NCBI RefSeq assembly: GCF_016809835.1
Contig: NZ_JAFBIL020000009.1
Location: 1 to 64,000 of the forward strand
DNA length: 64,000 nt
Reading direction: 5' to 3'
Origin: Massilia soli
GTDB lineage: Bacteria; Pseudomonadota; Gammaproteobacteria; Burkholderiales; Burkholderiaceae_D
This document shows positions 8,839-16,770 of the stretch, in pieces. The notes under the pieces were generated by a model. That model saw only the letters and a list, made by a program, of their open reading frames with translations, searched no databases and was not told the origin of the DNA. A program made the position numbers and the translations under genes. The first letter of the stretch is position 1, and each line of letters opens with the position of its first letter.

Positions 8839-9384
8839 TTATACACAGTCAAGTGTCAACACGCCGCCGTAGCCGATTGCATGGGCATGCGCGGCTGCGT
8901 GCCGGGCCATCTCGGACGGGGCGAGGCCGAGCTGGCGCGCGGCGAACAATCGGATGGTGCCGGCATGGCAGACCAGCACGCACTCGGTGTGCGGCGCCTG
9001 TAGCAGGTCATCGTAAAACGCGTGTACCCGCAGCGCCATCGCCGCCACGCTGTCGGCGCCGCCGCCAGGACGGTAATGCGCGACGTTTGCGGCCCAGGCG
9101 TCGACTTCCGCGCGGGCGATCTCGCTCCATGGGCGCAGTTCCCAGGCGCCGAAATCCAGCTCGGCGAGGCGCGGGTCAATGCGCACCTCCGGTGCCAGCG
9201 CGCGCGCCAGGCGCAGGCAGCGCTTGAGCGGACTGGAATACACAGGTACGGCAGCTGGCAACGCTGCAAGCGCAAACGGCAGCATATGGTCATGCACCTG
9301 ATCGCTCACCGCCAGGTCTGCGCTGCCGTAACAGACACCGGGCGCGACGTCCGGCGCGAAGTGGCGGATCAGGTGTACCCGCAT
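8839..9384 (-). CDS. cobC: Alpha-ribazole phosphatase (histidine phosphatase family)
   Basis: It removes phosphate from alpha-ribazole-5'-phosphate (or adenosylcobalamin-5'-phosphate) late in nucleotide-loop assembly. The 181-aa protein has the phosphohistidine motif LIRHFAP at its start, YSSPLKRCLRLA, the ELDFGAWE motif and a C-terminal VCHAGTIR. The ATG at 9384 is used because MRVHLIRH is the normal family start and lies one base after the cobS stop. The 3' end is close to the btuB riboswitch. Confidence 0.88.
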   Translation of the reverse strand: MRVHLIRHFAPDVAPGVCYGSADLAVSDQVHDHMLPFALAALPAAVPVYSSPLKRCLRLARALAPEVRIDPRLAELDFGAWELRPWSEIARAEVDAWAANVAHYRPGGGADSVAAMALRVHAFYDDLLQAPHTECVLVCHAGTIRLFAARQLGLAPSEMARHAAAHAHAIGYGGVLTLDCV

Positions 9385-9385
9385 G

Positions 9386-10189
9386 TCAGGCCAGTGCGGC
9401 CTGGCCGGCACACGCCAGCACGGCCAGGTAGATGGCCACTTCGCTCAGTTGCTGGACGGCGCCGAGGCAGTCGCCGGTAAAGCCGCCGAGCCGCTGCACG
9501 CATTTGACGCCTAGCCATGCGGCTGCCGCTGCGGCGAATGCTGCCGCGACGACGATGGACAGCCAGGGCAGGTATCCGCTCACGCCCAAGGCAAGCGCGG
9601 GCAGGGCGGCACTACCGGCCGCAATCAGGAATTCGACATTGGTCATATCCTGCCCCAGCGGCTTGGCCTTGCCTTCGTCGCGGACGTAGTCGAGGCGCCA
9701 GATCAGCGCGGCCGCGGCCAGGCGCGAGAGCGGGTGCGCCAGCAGCAGCGCCGCAGCCGCCAGCAGCGGGTCCAGCATCGCCAGCAGCAAGCATTTCAGC
9801 GCCACCAGCATCGCGATGCCGACCGTGCCGTAGGTGCCGATACGCGAATCCTTCATGATCTCCATGACCCGTTCGCGCGTCATGCCGCCGCCGAAACCGT
9901 CGCACATGTCTGCGAAGCCGTCTTCGTGAAAGGCGCCGGTCAGGTAGATCGTGGCCGCGGTCGACAGCAGCACCGCAACCGGCGCCGGCCATGCCATGGC
10001 AGCGGCCAGGTAGACGGCGGCGGCGACCGCGCCAACCAGCACGCCGACCAGCGGAAAGTAGCGCGAGGCGTGGTGCAGCCAGGCGCTGTCAAAGCCAACC
10101 CAGCGCGGGATGGGAATGCGCGTGAAAAATTGCACGGCAATGAAAAAAAGCCGGAACTGAAACACGCAGGCAGTCGCGATCTTCCGCAT
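9386..10189 (-). CDS. cobS: Adenosylcobinamide-GDP ribazoletransferase
   Basis: CobS (CobV) joins AdoCbi-GDP with alpha-ribazole (phosphate) to make the complete corrinoid. It is a 267-aa polytopic membrane protein. The family motifs FFTRIPIP near the N-terminus, the acidic active-site segment HEDGFADMCDGFGGG and the DSRIGTYG motif are all visible. It starts 3 bp after cobT and its stop is one base from cobC. Confidence 0.94.
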   Translation of the reverse strand: MRKIATACVFQFRLFFIAVQFFTRIPIPRWVGFDSAWLHHASRYFPLVGVLVGAVAAAVYLAAAMAWPAPVAVLLSTAATIYLTGAFHEDGFADMCDGFGGGMTRERVMEIMKDSRIGTYGTVGIAMLVALKCLLLAMLDPLLAAAALLLAHPLSRLAAAALIWRLDYVRDEGKAKPLGQDMTNVEFLIAAGSAALPALALGVSGYLPWLSIVVAAAFAAAAAAWLGVKCVQRLGGFTGDCLGAVQQLSEVAIYLAVLACAGQAALA

Positions 10190-10192
10190 CGC

Positions 10193-11227
10193 TTACCCCT
10201 CGCGCTGGCTGACCTGGGCCGAATCGAAGGTTGCCATCTCTTGCAAAAACGCGGCGGCGCTCGCAAGCAGCGGCAGCGCCAAGGCGCAGCCGGTACCCTC
10301 GCCCAGGCGCAGGCCGAGATGGAGCAGCGGGGTGGCGTTCAGATGTTCCAGCATGCGCTGGTGGCCGCGTTCATTGGAGCAGTGCGAGAACACGCAGTAG
10401 TCGAGGACTGCCGGGTGAAGGCGCGCCGCAACCAGCAGCGCGCTCGTCACGATGAAGCCGTCCACCAGGATCACCATGCGGCGCTCGGCGGCGCGCAGCA
10501 TGGCGCCGGCGATCATGGCGATCTCGAAGCCGCCAAAGGTGGCGAGGATATCGAGCGGCTCGCGGACTTCGGCGTGGCGTGCGACTGCCGCTTCGATGAC
10601 GCTGGCTTTGTGCGCGATCCCTTCGGGCGGCAGCCCGGTGCCGGCGCCAACGCAATCGGCGACGGCAATGCCGGTCATCTTGTGCATCAGCGCCGCAGCC
10701 GCGGTGGTGTTCCCAATGCCCATTTCGCCAAACCCGACCACGTTGCCGTCGAGGCCATCAATCAGTTCGATGCCGTGCCCGATCGCGCGCAGGCATTCGG
10801 CCTCGGTCATTGCCTGGCCTTGCGCAAAGTTGTGCGTGCCCATGGCGACCTTGCGGTCGATCAGCGTCGCGCGCGTGCCGAAATCATGATTAACGCCGGC
10901 ATCGACGATCTGCAGCGCGCAACCATTCTGGCGGGCGAACACATTGATCGCAGCGCCGCCGGCGAGGAAGTTTTCCACCATCTGCCAGGTGACGCTTTGC
11001 GGGTATGCCGATACGCCCTCGGCGACGATGCCATGGTCGGCGGCAAACACGAGGATCGCTGGCCGGACCAGCCGCACGTCGACGCTCTGCTGGATCATCC
11101 CTAACTGCAGCGCCAGACGTTCGAGCGTCCCAAGGCTTCCGAGGGGCTTGGTCTTGTTGTTGATTGCGCTGCTCAATTGATCAGCGAGGGCGGCGTTGTG
11201 GATCGGGCTGGCGGATGGTATGCGCAT
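10193..11227 (-). CDS. cobT: Nicotinate-nucleotide-dimethylbenzimidazole phosphoribosyltransferase
   Basis: CobT makes alpha-ribazole-5'-phosphate from nicotinate mononucleotide and dimethylbenzimidazole. The 344-aa protein carries NKTKPLGSLG, FAADHGIVAEGVSAYPQ, GFGEMGIGNTT, the GAGTG segment and the catalytic Glu in LRLGEGTG. It is the first gene of a cobT-cobS-cobC block. I found no riboswitch core in the 154 bp upstream, so this block may be regulated separately from btuB. Confidence 0.96.
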   Translation of the reverse strand: MRIPSASPIHNAALADQLSSAINNKTKPLGSLGTLERLALQLGMIQQSVDVRLVRPAILVFAADHGIVAEGVSAYPQSVTWQMVENFLAGGAAINVFARQNGCALQIVDAGVNHDFGTRATLIDRKVAMGTHNFAQGQAMTEAECLRAIGHGIELIDGLDGNVVGFGEMGIGNTTAAAALMHKMTGIAVADCVGAGTGLPPEGIAHKASVIEAAVARHAEVREPLDILATFGGFEIAMIAGAMLRAAERRMVILVDGFIVTSALLVAARLHPAVLDYCVFSHCSNERGHQRMLEHLNATPLLHLGLRLGEGTGCALALPLLASAAAFLQEMATFDSAQVSQREG

Positions 11228-11381
11228 GGGACTTCTCGGTGGTTGTGGTTTTCATATCGATGCGCGCGACACCTTAGCACAACCCGACATCGCACTACCT
11301 GGCTACCGTGGCCGGGCCGAAGAGCAGCGCGGTATCGGCTATCATCCACGTATTGATACTTTTGCTTACCGAGGAGAAGCC

Positions 11382-12014
11382 GTGGCGATCCGAATCTTGT
11401 TGGCAGGCGCCACGGGCGCCGTTGGCGGCCATGTGCTGCGCCTGGCGTTGGCCGACGCGCGCGTTGGCGTGGTCGTGGCGCCAACCCGACGGCCGCTGAC
11501 GGCGCATCCCAAGCTGGTCAATCCAATGCCGGACTTCGATGCGCTTCCCGAACAGGCAGACTGGCTGGCGGTGGACGCCGTGATTTGCGCGCTGGGCACG
11601 ACGATCAAGGCGGCCGGGTCGCAGGCGGCCTTTGCCGCCGTCGACCGCGACTTGCCGATCGCGCTGGCGGCCAGGGCCAAACGCTGTGGCGCCCGCGTTT
11701 TCGCGCTCAATTCATCGCTGGGAGCAAGCCACAAAGGCAGCTTCTACCAGCGCACCAAGGCCGAAGCGGAAGACGGCATCCGCGCTGTCGGCTTCGACCG
11801 GTTCGTCATCGTCCGCCCAGGCTTGCTCGACACCGAGCGCGCCACGCCAAGGCCGCTGGAAAAGGTCGCCCTTGTGATCAGCCGCGCGCTTGCCCCGCTG
11901 CTGCCAGCGCGCTACCGGCCAGTCGCTGCCGACGCGGTCGCACGCTGCCTGCTCGAACAGGCGATGATGCCGGGCAGCGGCGACCTGATTGTCGAATCCG
12001 ACGACATCAGGTGA
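11382..12014 (+). CDS. NAD(P)-binding Rossmann protein (NAD(P)H-dehydratase/oxidoreductase-like, HTATIP2 type)
   Basis: This 210-aa atypical short-chain-dehydrogenase-fold protein has the dinucleotide-binding motif GATGAVGG close to the N-terminus. It then shows ICALGTTIKAAGS, a conserved LNSSLGAS with YQRTKAEAE and FVIVRPGLL. This pattern fits the small NAD(P)H-binding proteins of the HTATIP2/YbjT type; the substrate is unknown. The GTG at 11382 is chosen because GAGGAGAAG lies just before it and the Rossmann motif follows at once. It is convergent with the tautomerase gene and overlaps it by 8 bp. Confidence 0.8.
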   Translation: MAIRILLAGATGAVGGHVLRLALADARVGVVVAPTRRPLTAHPKLVNPMPDFDALPEQADWLAVDAVICALGTTIKAAGSQAAFAAVDRDLPIALAARAKRCGARVFALNSSLGASHKGSFYQRTKAEAEDGIRAVGFDRFVIVRPGLLDTERATPRPLEKVALVISRALAPLLPARYRPVAADAVARCLLEQAMMPGSGDLIVESDDIR

Positions 12015-12390
12015 CGTATTGCGCCTCGCCGTTACCAAACGACCAGTCTTCCTTATGTACTTCGATCAGGCTGATGAACACATCTTCGCGCCGGATTTGC
12101 AGGCGCGCGTGAAGGCCATCGGCAATCGCCTTGTAGAACGCCTTTTTCTGGTCGACGGTCCTTCCCGTGCTTAGCGTCACCTGAATAATCAGGCAGTCGG
12201 GCGACCTGGCGATGCCGAGATATCCCGGATCGATCATCAGGCCGGCGGACGGATGTTCGGTGATGATCTGAAAGCGGTCATTGACCGGTACATTGATCGT
12301 CGACAGCATCGCCTCATACACGACGTCGCCAACCGATTTCCTGTAGGCTTCGCTTTTCCCCGCGTTTAAATCAATGCGTACCAAAGGCAT
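12007..12390 (-). CDS. Tautomerase family protein
   Basis: This 127-aa protein begins MPLVRIDL, so Pro-1 (after Met removal) can act as the general base of the tautomerase superfamily. The length and the segments MLSTINVPVNDRFQII and LSTGRTVDQKKAFYKAIAD match the fused-4-OT-like group often annotated tautomerase_2. The substrate is unknown. It is transcribed divergently from the LysR gene at 12470, with 79 bp between them, so it may be a target of that regulator. Confidence 0.82.
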   Translation of the reverse strand: MPLVRIDLNAGKSEAYRKSVGDVVYEAMLSTINVPVNDRFQIITEHPSAGLMIDPGYLGIARSPDCLIIQVTLSTGRTVDQKKAFYKAIADGLHARLQIRREDVFISLIEVHKEDWSFGNGEAQYVT

Positions 12391-12469
12391 TTTGCGTCCC
12401 TTTTTTGACTGGCTTTACGCCGACGTGTTTCAGTATATGCTTCTGCTGTGAATACTTCAGTAAACAGTC

Positions 12470-13378
12470 ATGAGCCGGCAATTCGACGACCTCCTGCTGG
12501 GCAGTATTGAGCTGTTCTGTTCGACTGCAGAACTGGGCAGCTTTACTGCCGCCGCAACCGCGGCCGCAGTCACGCCGGCAGCGGTAAGCCGGGCCATTTC
12601 ACGCCTCGAAGCGCGCCTTGGCGTGCGCCTGTTTGTGCGCACCACGCGCACGCTGCACCTTACCGATCCCGGCAAGGAGTATTACGAGCAATGCCGTGGC
12701 GCGCTGCACCAGCTGGTCGAGGCGGAGCGGCTGGTCACCGGGCGCCAGAGCACGCCGTCCGGCGTGCTGCGCATCAGCATGCCGACGCCGTATGGGCATT
12801 ACCGCGTGTTGCCGCTGCTGCCTGAATTCTCGCGCCGCTATCCGGACGTGCGGGTCGAAGTCCATCTCAGTAATCGCAATGTCGACTTCGGCGACGAAGG
12901 TTTCGATCTGGCGATCCGCGGCCGCGCCCCGGCGGATTCGACCATGATCGCGCGCGCCCTGGAAGACGCCGAACTGGTCGTCGTGGGAGCGCCGTCCTAC
13001 CTGCAGCGCGCCGGTGTGCCAGCCACGCTGGATGATCTGGCCGCACACAACTGCATCCAGTTCGCACTGCCCAGTACCGGGCGCGACATCCCGTGGCTGT
13101 TCCGCGTTGGCGGTGAGGATGTCGAGCTGCAGACAAGCGGACTGTACGGATGCGCCGAAGACATTCTCGGCGCGGTGACCCTCGCGCGCGCCGGCGGCGG
13201 CCTGTTCCAGACCTACCGCTTCATTGTCGCGGCGGACCTGCGCGACGGCCGCCTCGCCGAGCTGTTGCCAGCGCATGGCGGACGCTCGCGGCCGTTCTGC
13301 CTGCTGTACCCGCATGCCCGCCACGTGGCGCTGCGGGTGCGCGTCTTCGTCGATTTCCTGATCGAGCAGCTGCGCTAG
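12470..13378 (+). CDS. LysR family transcriptional regulator
   Basis: The 302-aa protein has an N-terminal winged helix-turn-helix (ELGSFTAAATAAAVTPAAVSRAISRLEARLGVRLF in the first 55 residues) and a periplasmic-binding-like effector domain with the usual GVLRISMP and LAIRGR segments. It lies between a divergent tautomerase gene and a downstream SDR/tautomerase/NTF2-like operon, which suggests it controls one or both. The inducer cannot be told from the sequence. Confidence 0.9.
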   Translation: MSRQFDDLLLGSIELFCSTAELGSFTAAATAAAVTPAAVSRAISRLEARLGVRLFVRTTRTLHLTDPGKEYYEQCRGALHQLVEAERLVTGRQSTPSGVLRISMPTPYGHYRVLPLLPEFSRRYPDVRVEVHLSNRNVDFGDEGFDLAIRGRAPADSTMIARALEDAELVVVGAPSYLQRAGVPATLDDLAAHNCIQFALPSTGRDIPWLFRVGGEDVELQTSGLYGCAEDILGAVTLARAGGGLFQTYRFIVAADLRDGRLAELLPAHGGRSRPFCLLYPHARHVALRVRVFVDFLIEQLR

Positions 13379-13389
13379 GCAAGTCCACG

Positions 13390-13412
13390 ATTCGTTACAT
13401 CATGTATCGAAT
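13390..13412. promoter_or_regulatory. Near-perfect 23-bp dyad between the LysR gene and the SDR operon
   Basis: The outer arms ATTCG/CGAAT and the inner arms TACAT/ATGTA are arranged symmetrically around a central C. Ten of eleven base pairs are symmetric; the only mismatch is T/T at 13395/13407. It lies 113 bp before the SDR start and 12 bp after the LysR stop, a fitting place for an operator. Confidence 0.6.
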
Positions 13413-13524
13413 GTATTGCAGCTGACCGTCTTTTTCCCGCGATTCCATCTCCCTATAGTGGTGTTCATGGCGTGCGCTGCAGGACTTTCCCTTCAGGCTG
13501 CCATCCACCATAAAGGGAAACATC

Positions 13525-14262
13525 ATGAGCAAAGCACCTCGCACCGTCATCATCACCGGTGCATCGAGCGGCATCGGCCTGGCACTGGCAGCGGCATACC
13601 TGAAGCGCGGCGACAATGTGGTGGGCAATGCCCGCACCGGCGCACGCCTGGACCAGGCGGCAGCCACCCTCGGCAATCCAGAGAACTTCGCCGGCGTGGC
13701 GGGCGACATTGCCGACCCGGCGACGGCGGTTGCGCTGTTCAAGGTTGCCATCGAACGTTTCGGCAAGGTCGATGTGCTAATCAATAACGCCGGCATCTTC
13801 ATTGCCAAGCCATTCACCGAGTACACGCTGGGAGACGTCGACAGCCTGGTCAACACCAACCTGAAAGGTTTTTTCTATCCATCGCAGCAAGCGGCCGCGC
13901 ACATGGTCGCGAACAAGGGCGGGCATATCGTCAACATCACCGCCAGCGTGGCCAGCCAGCCAAACGCGACAGCGCCCGCGCTGCTGCCGGTGCTGGTGAA
14001 GGGCGGCATCAACAACGCCACCCGCGCGCTGGCGCTTGAATTGGCGCCGCACAACGTCAAGGTGACAGCGGTCGCCCCGGGCATCATCGATACCCCGCTG
14101 CACCCTGAGGGCGCACATGAGTTCCTGAAGGGCCTGCAGCCGACCGGCGCCTACGGCCAGGTACGGGACATCGTCGAGGCGGTGTTTTACATGACCGATG
14201 CGCAGTTCACCACCGGCGTCGTGCTGGGCGTGGACGGCGGCGCCACCGCCGGCGTCTGGTGA
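13525..14262 (+). CDS. SDR family oxidoreductase lacking the catalytic tyrosine
   Basis: This 245-aa Rossmann protein has the cofactor motif TGASSGIG (residues 11-18), LINNAGIF, and the C-terminal pattern VTAVAPGII. The catalytic YxxxK site is altered. Lys159 is present in LVKGGINNATRALALEL, but residue 155 is Pro instead of Tyr, while a Ser occurs at 141. It may therefore use a different proton donor or bind rather than turn over its ligand. AAAGGGAAAC lies just before the ATG. It leads an operon with a 4-OT-like tautomerase and an NTF2-like protein. Confidence 0.88.
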   Translation: MSKAPRTVIITGASSGIGLALAAAYLKRGDNVVGNARTGARLDQAAATLGNPENFAGVAGDIADPATAVALFKVAIERFGKVDVLINNAGIFIAKPFTEYTLGDVDSLVNTNLKGFFYPSQQAAAHMVANKGGHIVNITASVASQPNATAPALLPVLVKGGINNATRALALELAPHNVKVTAVAPGIIDTPLHPEGAHEFLKGLQPTGAYGQVRDIVEAVFYMTDAQFTTGVVLGVDGGATAGVW

Positions 14263-14297
14263 TCCGGCTCTCGCACATTCAACAGAAGGAGTGAATC

Positions 14298-14519
14298 ATG
14301 CCCTACATCCTGGTTCAGGTGACCGACGAAGGCGTCACCCATGAGCAGAAGGCGAAGATTATCGCTGGCGCGACCGATTTGATGGTCGAGGTGCTCGGCA
14401 AGGATCCCGACGAGACCTTCGTGGTCATCGACGAGGTCAACACCGACAACTGGGGCCGCGGCGGCGAAATGGTGACCTTGCGCCGCCAGCGCCAGGCCGC
14501 GGCCAGGCGGAAGCCGTGA
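14298..14519 (+). CDS. 4-oxalocrotonate tautomerase-like small protein
   Basis: This 73-aa protein begins MPYILVQVT, giving the Pro-1 catalytic base. EQKAKIIAGATDLMVEVLGKDPDETFVVIDEV is the standard 4-OT pattern and continues to NWGRGG. It is preceded by the strong Shine-Dalgarno AGAAGGAG and is probably co-transcribed with the SDR gene 35 bp upstream. The substrate is unknown. Confidence 0.88.
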   Translation: MPYILVQVTDEGVTHEQKAKIIAGATDLMVEVLGKDPDETFVVIDEVNTDNWGRGGEMVTLRRQRQAAARRKP

Positions 14520-14941
14520 ATACGGCCAGCCTGCCCGGCACCGCCGATGGCGTGATCGACGATCATCACGCGATCCGCCAAGTCCTTAGCGATTATTTCA
14601 GTGGCCTGTACACCGGCGACATCGACCTGCTGCGCTCGGTCTTTCATCCACAAGCGGCGTCGTTCGCCGAGGTCGACGGGCAGGCGTATCACCAGCCTGT
14701 CGAGGCCTGGTTCGACAAGGTCGCGCAGCGGACCGCGCCCGCAGTGCTGGGCGAACCGTGTGCGATGCGGGTGCTCTCTATCGATGTGCTGAACGCGATC
14801 GCCATGGCCAAGGTGCATGTGCCGGCACGCGGCTTCGACTACTACAACTACCTGTCGCTGCTGCACCAGGGCGGGCGCTGGCGGATCGTCAACAAGGTGT
14901 TCGACGAGTTGCCGCCTAAGCCGAAACCCGGCCAGCGCTGA
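14516..14941 (+). CDS. Nuclear transport factor 2-like (lumazine-binding-type) protein
   Basis: The 141-aa protein has the small alpha+beta barrel pattern of SnoaL/NTF2-like proteins, most like the putative lumazine-binding group: IRQVLSDYFSGLYTGDIDLLRSVFHP, then FDYYNYLSLLHQGGRWRIVNKVFDELPP at the end. The start codon is GTG within GTGA, overlapping the tautomerase stop by 4 bp, so the two are translationally coupled. Such proteins often bind or isomerise small hydrophobic ligands; no specific function can be assigned. Confidence 0.8.
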   Translation: MNTASLPGTADGVIDDHHAIRQVLSDYFSGLYTGDIDLLRSVFHPQAASFAEVDGQAYHQPVEAWFDKVAQRTAPAVLGEPCAMRVLSIDVLNAIAMAKVHVPARGFDYYNYLSLLHQGGRWRIVNKVFDELPPKPKPGQR

Positions 14942-15076
14942 GCCGAAAAACGGCTGCTCGCAGGCAGGCGCAGCGAGTGGCTGCCTTTTGCACGTTATCC
15001 CTCATGATAAATCGCATGCGAGAACATCGGTTCAGCCTTAGCCGTATCTCCACCTCACTATTTTTAAAGCAAAGCC

Positions 15077-15499
15077 ATGAACAATCTTGATAAAGTCCTG
15101 TACACCGCGCAAACCCATATCACCGGCGGGCGCGATGGCGCCGCCCGCAGTTCGGATGGCCGCCTGCATGTGTCGCTGAACCATTTCAGCTCAGCCAGGG
15201 AGGGCACCAACCCGGAGCAGCTGCTTGCTGCTGGTTGGGGTGCCTGCTACCTGTCCGCGCTTGGCCTGGTCGGCAGGCATTCGGGTGTGGCGCTGTCGCC
15301 AGAGGCCGCAGTGGACGTGGAGATCGACCTCGGCGTCCATGGCGAAGCCGATTACCGTTTGCAAGCTCGCTTCAATGTCGCGTTGCCCGGCATCGATAGG
15401 GCCGTCGCCCGCCAGATGGCGGCGACGGCCCACACCATGTGTCCGTATTCGAAGGCCTTGCATGGCAACATAGACGTAGCGACGACCGTCTCCAGCTAA
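15077..15499 (+). CDS. ohr: Organic hydroperoxide resistance protein (Ohr/OsmC family)
   Basis: Ohr is a thiol peroxidase that reduces organic hydroperoxides. The 140-aa protein opens with the typical KVLYTAQTHITGGRDG. It holds both redox cysteines, one in AAGWGACYLSAL and one in HTMCPYSKA. No ohrR-type regulator gene is adjacent. A perfect hairpin follows the stop codon. Confidence 0.93.
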   Translation: MNNLDKVLYTAQTHITGGRDGAARSSDGRLHVSLNHFSSAREGTNPEQLLAAGWGACYLSALGLVGRHSGVALSPEAAVDVEIDLGVHGEADYRLQARFNVALPGIDRAVARQMAATAHTMCPYSKALHGNIDVATTVSS

Positions 15500-15512
15500 G
15501 GCGGATCGCGAA

Positions 15513-15528
15513 GTTGACGCGAGTCAAC
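15513..15528 (+). repeat. Inverted repeat after ohr
   Basis: GTTGAC (15513-15518) and GTCAAC (15523-15528) form a perfect 6-bp stem with a GCGA loop, 13 nt after the ohr stop. There is no T-tract, so terminator function is doubtful. Confidence 0.4.
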
Positions 15529-15534
15529 GGTGTG

Positions 15535-15577
15535 ATCGCTAGCGATAAATTGCGCTATTCTCAGTTGTGTTATCGCT
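15535..15577. promoter_or_regulatory. Repeated ATCGCT/AGCGAT sites upstream of the stress-protein gene
   Basis: A perfect 12-bp palindrome ATCGCTAGCGAT (15535-15546) is followed by a third half-site in TTATCGCT (15570-15577). That one is an exact inverted copy of AGCGATAA (15541-15548). The spacing and symmetry suggest an operator for the gene starting at 15633. A further perfect stem, GCGGGCA/TGCCCGC (15586-15604), lies just before the ribosome-binding site. Confidence 0.5.
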
Positions 15578-15632
15578 ATTGATTTGCGGGCATACCTTGC
15601 CCGCGCTTGACTCAACAATGGGAGAATTCATC

Positions 15633-16253
15633 ATGCAACATACCTTGATCGCCGTATTCGATAACCGCGCCGATGCGCAGTCCGCCATGGACGAGCTGCT
15701 GCTGTCGACCTTCTCGCGCCAGGACGTACGCCTGTCGGAAGACACCAGCAGCATTGCCGACGCCTCGGCCGAACGCACCGAAGACGAAAGCCTGGGCACC
15801 AGCATCAAGCACTTCTTCAGCGACCTGTTCGGCAGCGATGACGACGTGCATTCGAACCGTTACGCGACCGCGCTCAACAAAGGCCATCATGTGCTGACGG
15901 TGACCGCGCAGAGCGAGATGGAAGTCGAGCGCGCCAGCGACATCGTCGAGCGCTTCGGTCCCGTCGATATCGACGAGAAAGAAGCGGAGTGGGGCGGCGC
16001 CAGCATGCCGCGCCGCGAAGCGATGCGCGTGGGCAGCCCGGGCAGCATGCAGCAGTCGGAAGGCAGTTCGCTGCAGTTCGAGGAAGACCGCAACCTGTTT
16101 GCGCAGCAGTCGCTGAATGACGACCGGCCGATGGGGACGACCTATCAGGAGCCGATGGATTCCGGTCCGCGCCTGACCAGCGTGCGCCGCGGCGGCGTGC
16201 GCGTGTTCACGCCGCTGACCCCCGATCGTTCCAAGCTGGACGACCAGGTCTAA
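15633..16253 (+). CDS. General stress protein 17M-like domain protein
   Basis: This 206-aa soluble acidic protein begins MQHTLIAVFDNRADAQSAMDELL. That is the ferredoxin-like fold of the general-stress-protein 17M/YflT domain, and FFSDLFGSD and VLTVTAQSEMEVERASDIVERFGPVDIDE follow. The C-terminal half is low-complexity and ends in RRGGVRVFTP. The ATG at 15633 is chosen because GGGAGA lies just upstream and because the paralogue at 25801 begins at the same residue. The function is unknown. A strong terminator follows. Confidence 0.8.
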   Translation: MQHTLIAVFDNRADAQSAMDELLLSTFSRQDVRLSEDTSSIADASAERTEDESLGTSIKHFFSDLFGSDDDVHSNRYATALNKGHHVLTVTAQSEMEVERASDIVERFGPVDIDEKEAEWGGASMPRREAMRVGSPGSMQQSEGSSLQFEEDRNLFAQQSLNDDRPMGTTYQEPMDSGPRLTSVRRGGVRVFTPLTPDRSKLDDQV

Positions 16254-16280
16254 GCACCCGGTTTTCCCCGGAAGTCCCGA

Positions 16281-16317
16281 CTCCGCTTGCCGGCATTGCC
16301 GGCAAGCGGAGTTTTTC
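16281..16317 (+). terminator. Rho-independent terminator after the stress-protein gene
   Basis: A 13-bp perfect stem CTCCGCTTGCCGG (16281-16293) / CCGGCAAGCGGAG (16299-16311) with a 5-nt loop is followed by TTTTTCGTTT. It ends the plus-strand transcript just before the convergent SRPBCC gene. Confidence 0.9.
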
Positions 16318-16320
16318 GTT

Positions 16321-16770
16321 TCAGGCGAAGGTTTTCGCTAACACCGCATGGCGATGCTCGAAGAAGCGCTTGACGAACCAGCGCACGACAGGCGCCGCGA
16401 AACGCGGCGTGAACTCCAGGTTGTCGGTGACGGTCGCACCCCCAGGCGCTGGCGTCACCACGCGTTCATGGCGCCACAGTTGCATCGAGAACAGCGGCGA
16501 CTGCTCGACGAACCGGTGGCCGGGAACCAGTTCGACGAAGGTCAGCTTCGACATATCCATCGGAAATATCCCGAGCAGCAGGAAGTGGCAGCGGCACAGC
16601 GGCTTGCCCAGCGCCGTGTCCTTGTCGATATGTTTCAGTCCCTTGGGGAAGGTGATCTTCAGGACCGGCCACATCTCGGCCTGGATGCCGCGGATCGACG
16701 TCGACCATGTCCAAAGTTCGTCGACGGAGGTTGGTAGGGTGGTGGCAAAACTGAGGCGCTCTTTCGACAT
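16321..16770 (-). CDS. SRPBCC/START-like ligand-binding domain protein
   Basis: This 149-aa protein has the helix-grip pattern of SRPBCC proteins: an N-terminal strand (SFATTLPTSVDELWTW), a long antiparallel-sheet region (KLTFVELVPGHRFVEQSPLFSMQLWRHERVV, TVTDNLEFTPRFAAP) and a C-terminal helix (WFVKRFFEHRHAVLAKTF). The ligand is unknown. The ATG at 16770 is preferred because GGAAG lies 4 nt upstream; the ATG at 16806 would add 12 residues that look less conserved. Confidence 0.72.
   Translation of the reverse strand: MSKERLSFATTLPTSVDELWTWSTSIRGIQAEMWPVLKITFPKGLKHIDKDTALGKPLCRCHFLLLGIFPMDMSKLTFVELVPGHRFVEQSPLFSMQLWRHERVVTPAPGGATVTDNLEFTPRFAAPVVRWFVKRFFEHRHAVLAKTFA

Noticed and set aside
11228-11381. 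Second cobalamin riboswitch upstream of cobT
   Set aside because: None of the core elements (AAACGGGAA, GCCCCCGCAACGG, B12 box) is present in this gap.
14942-15076. Terminator after the NTF2-like gene (GGCAG...CTGCCTTTTGC)
   Set aside because: Only a 5-bp stem with a long loop; too weak to list.
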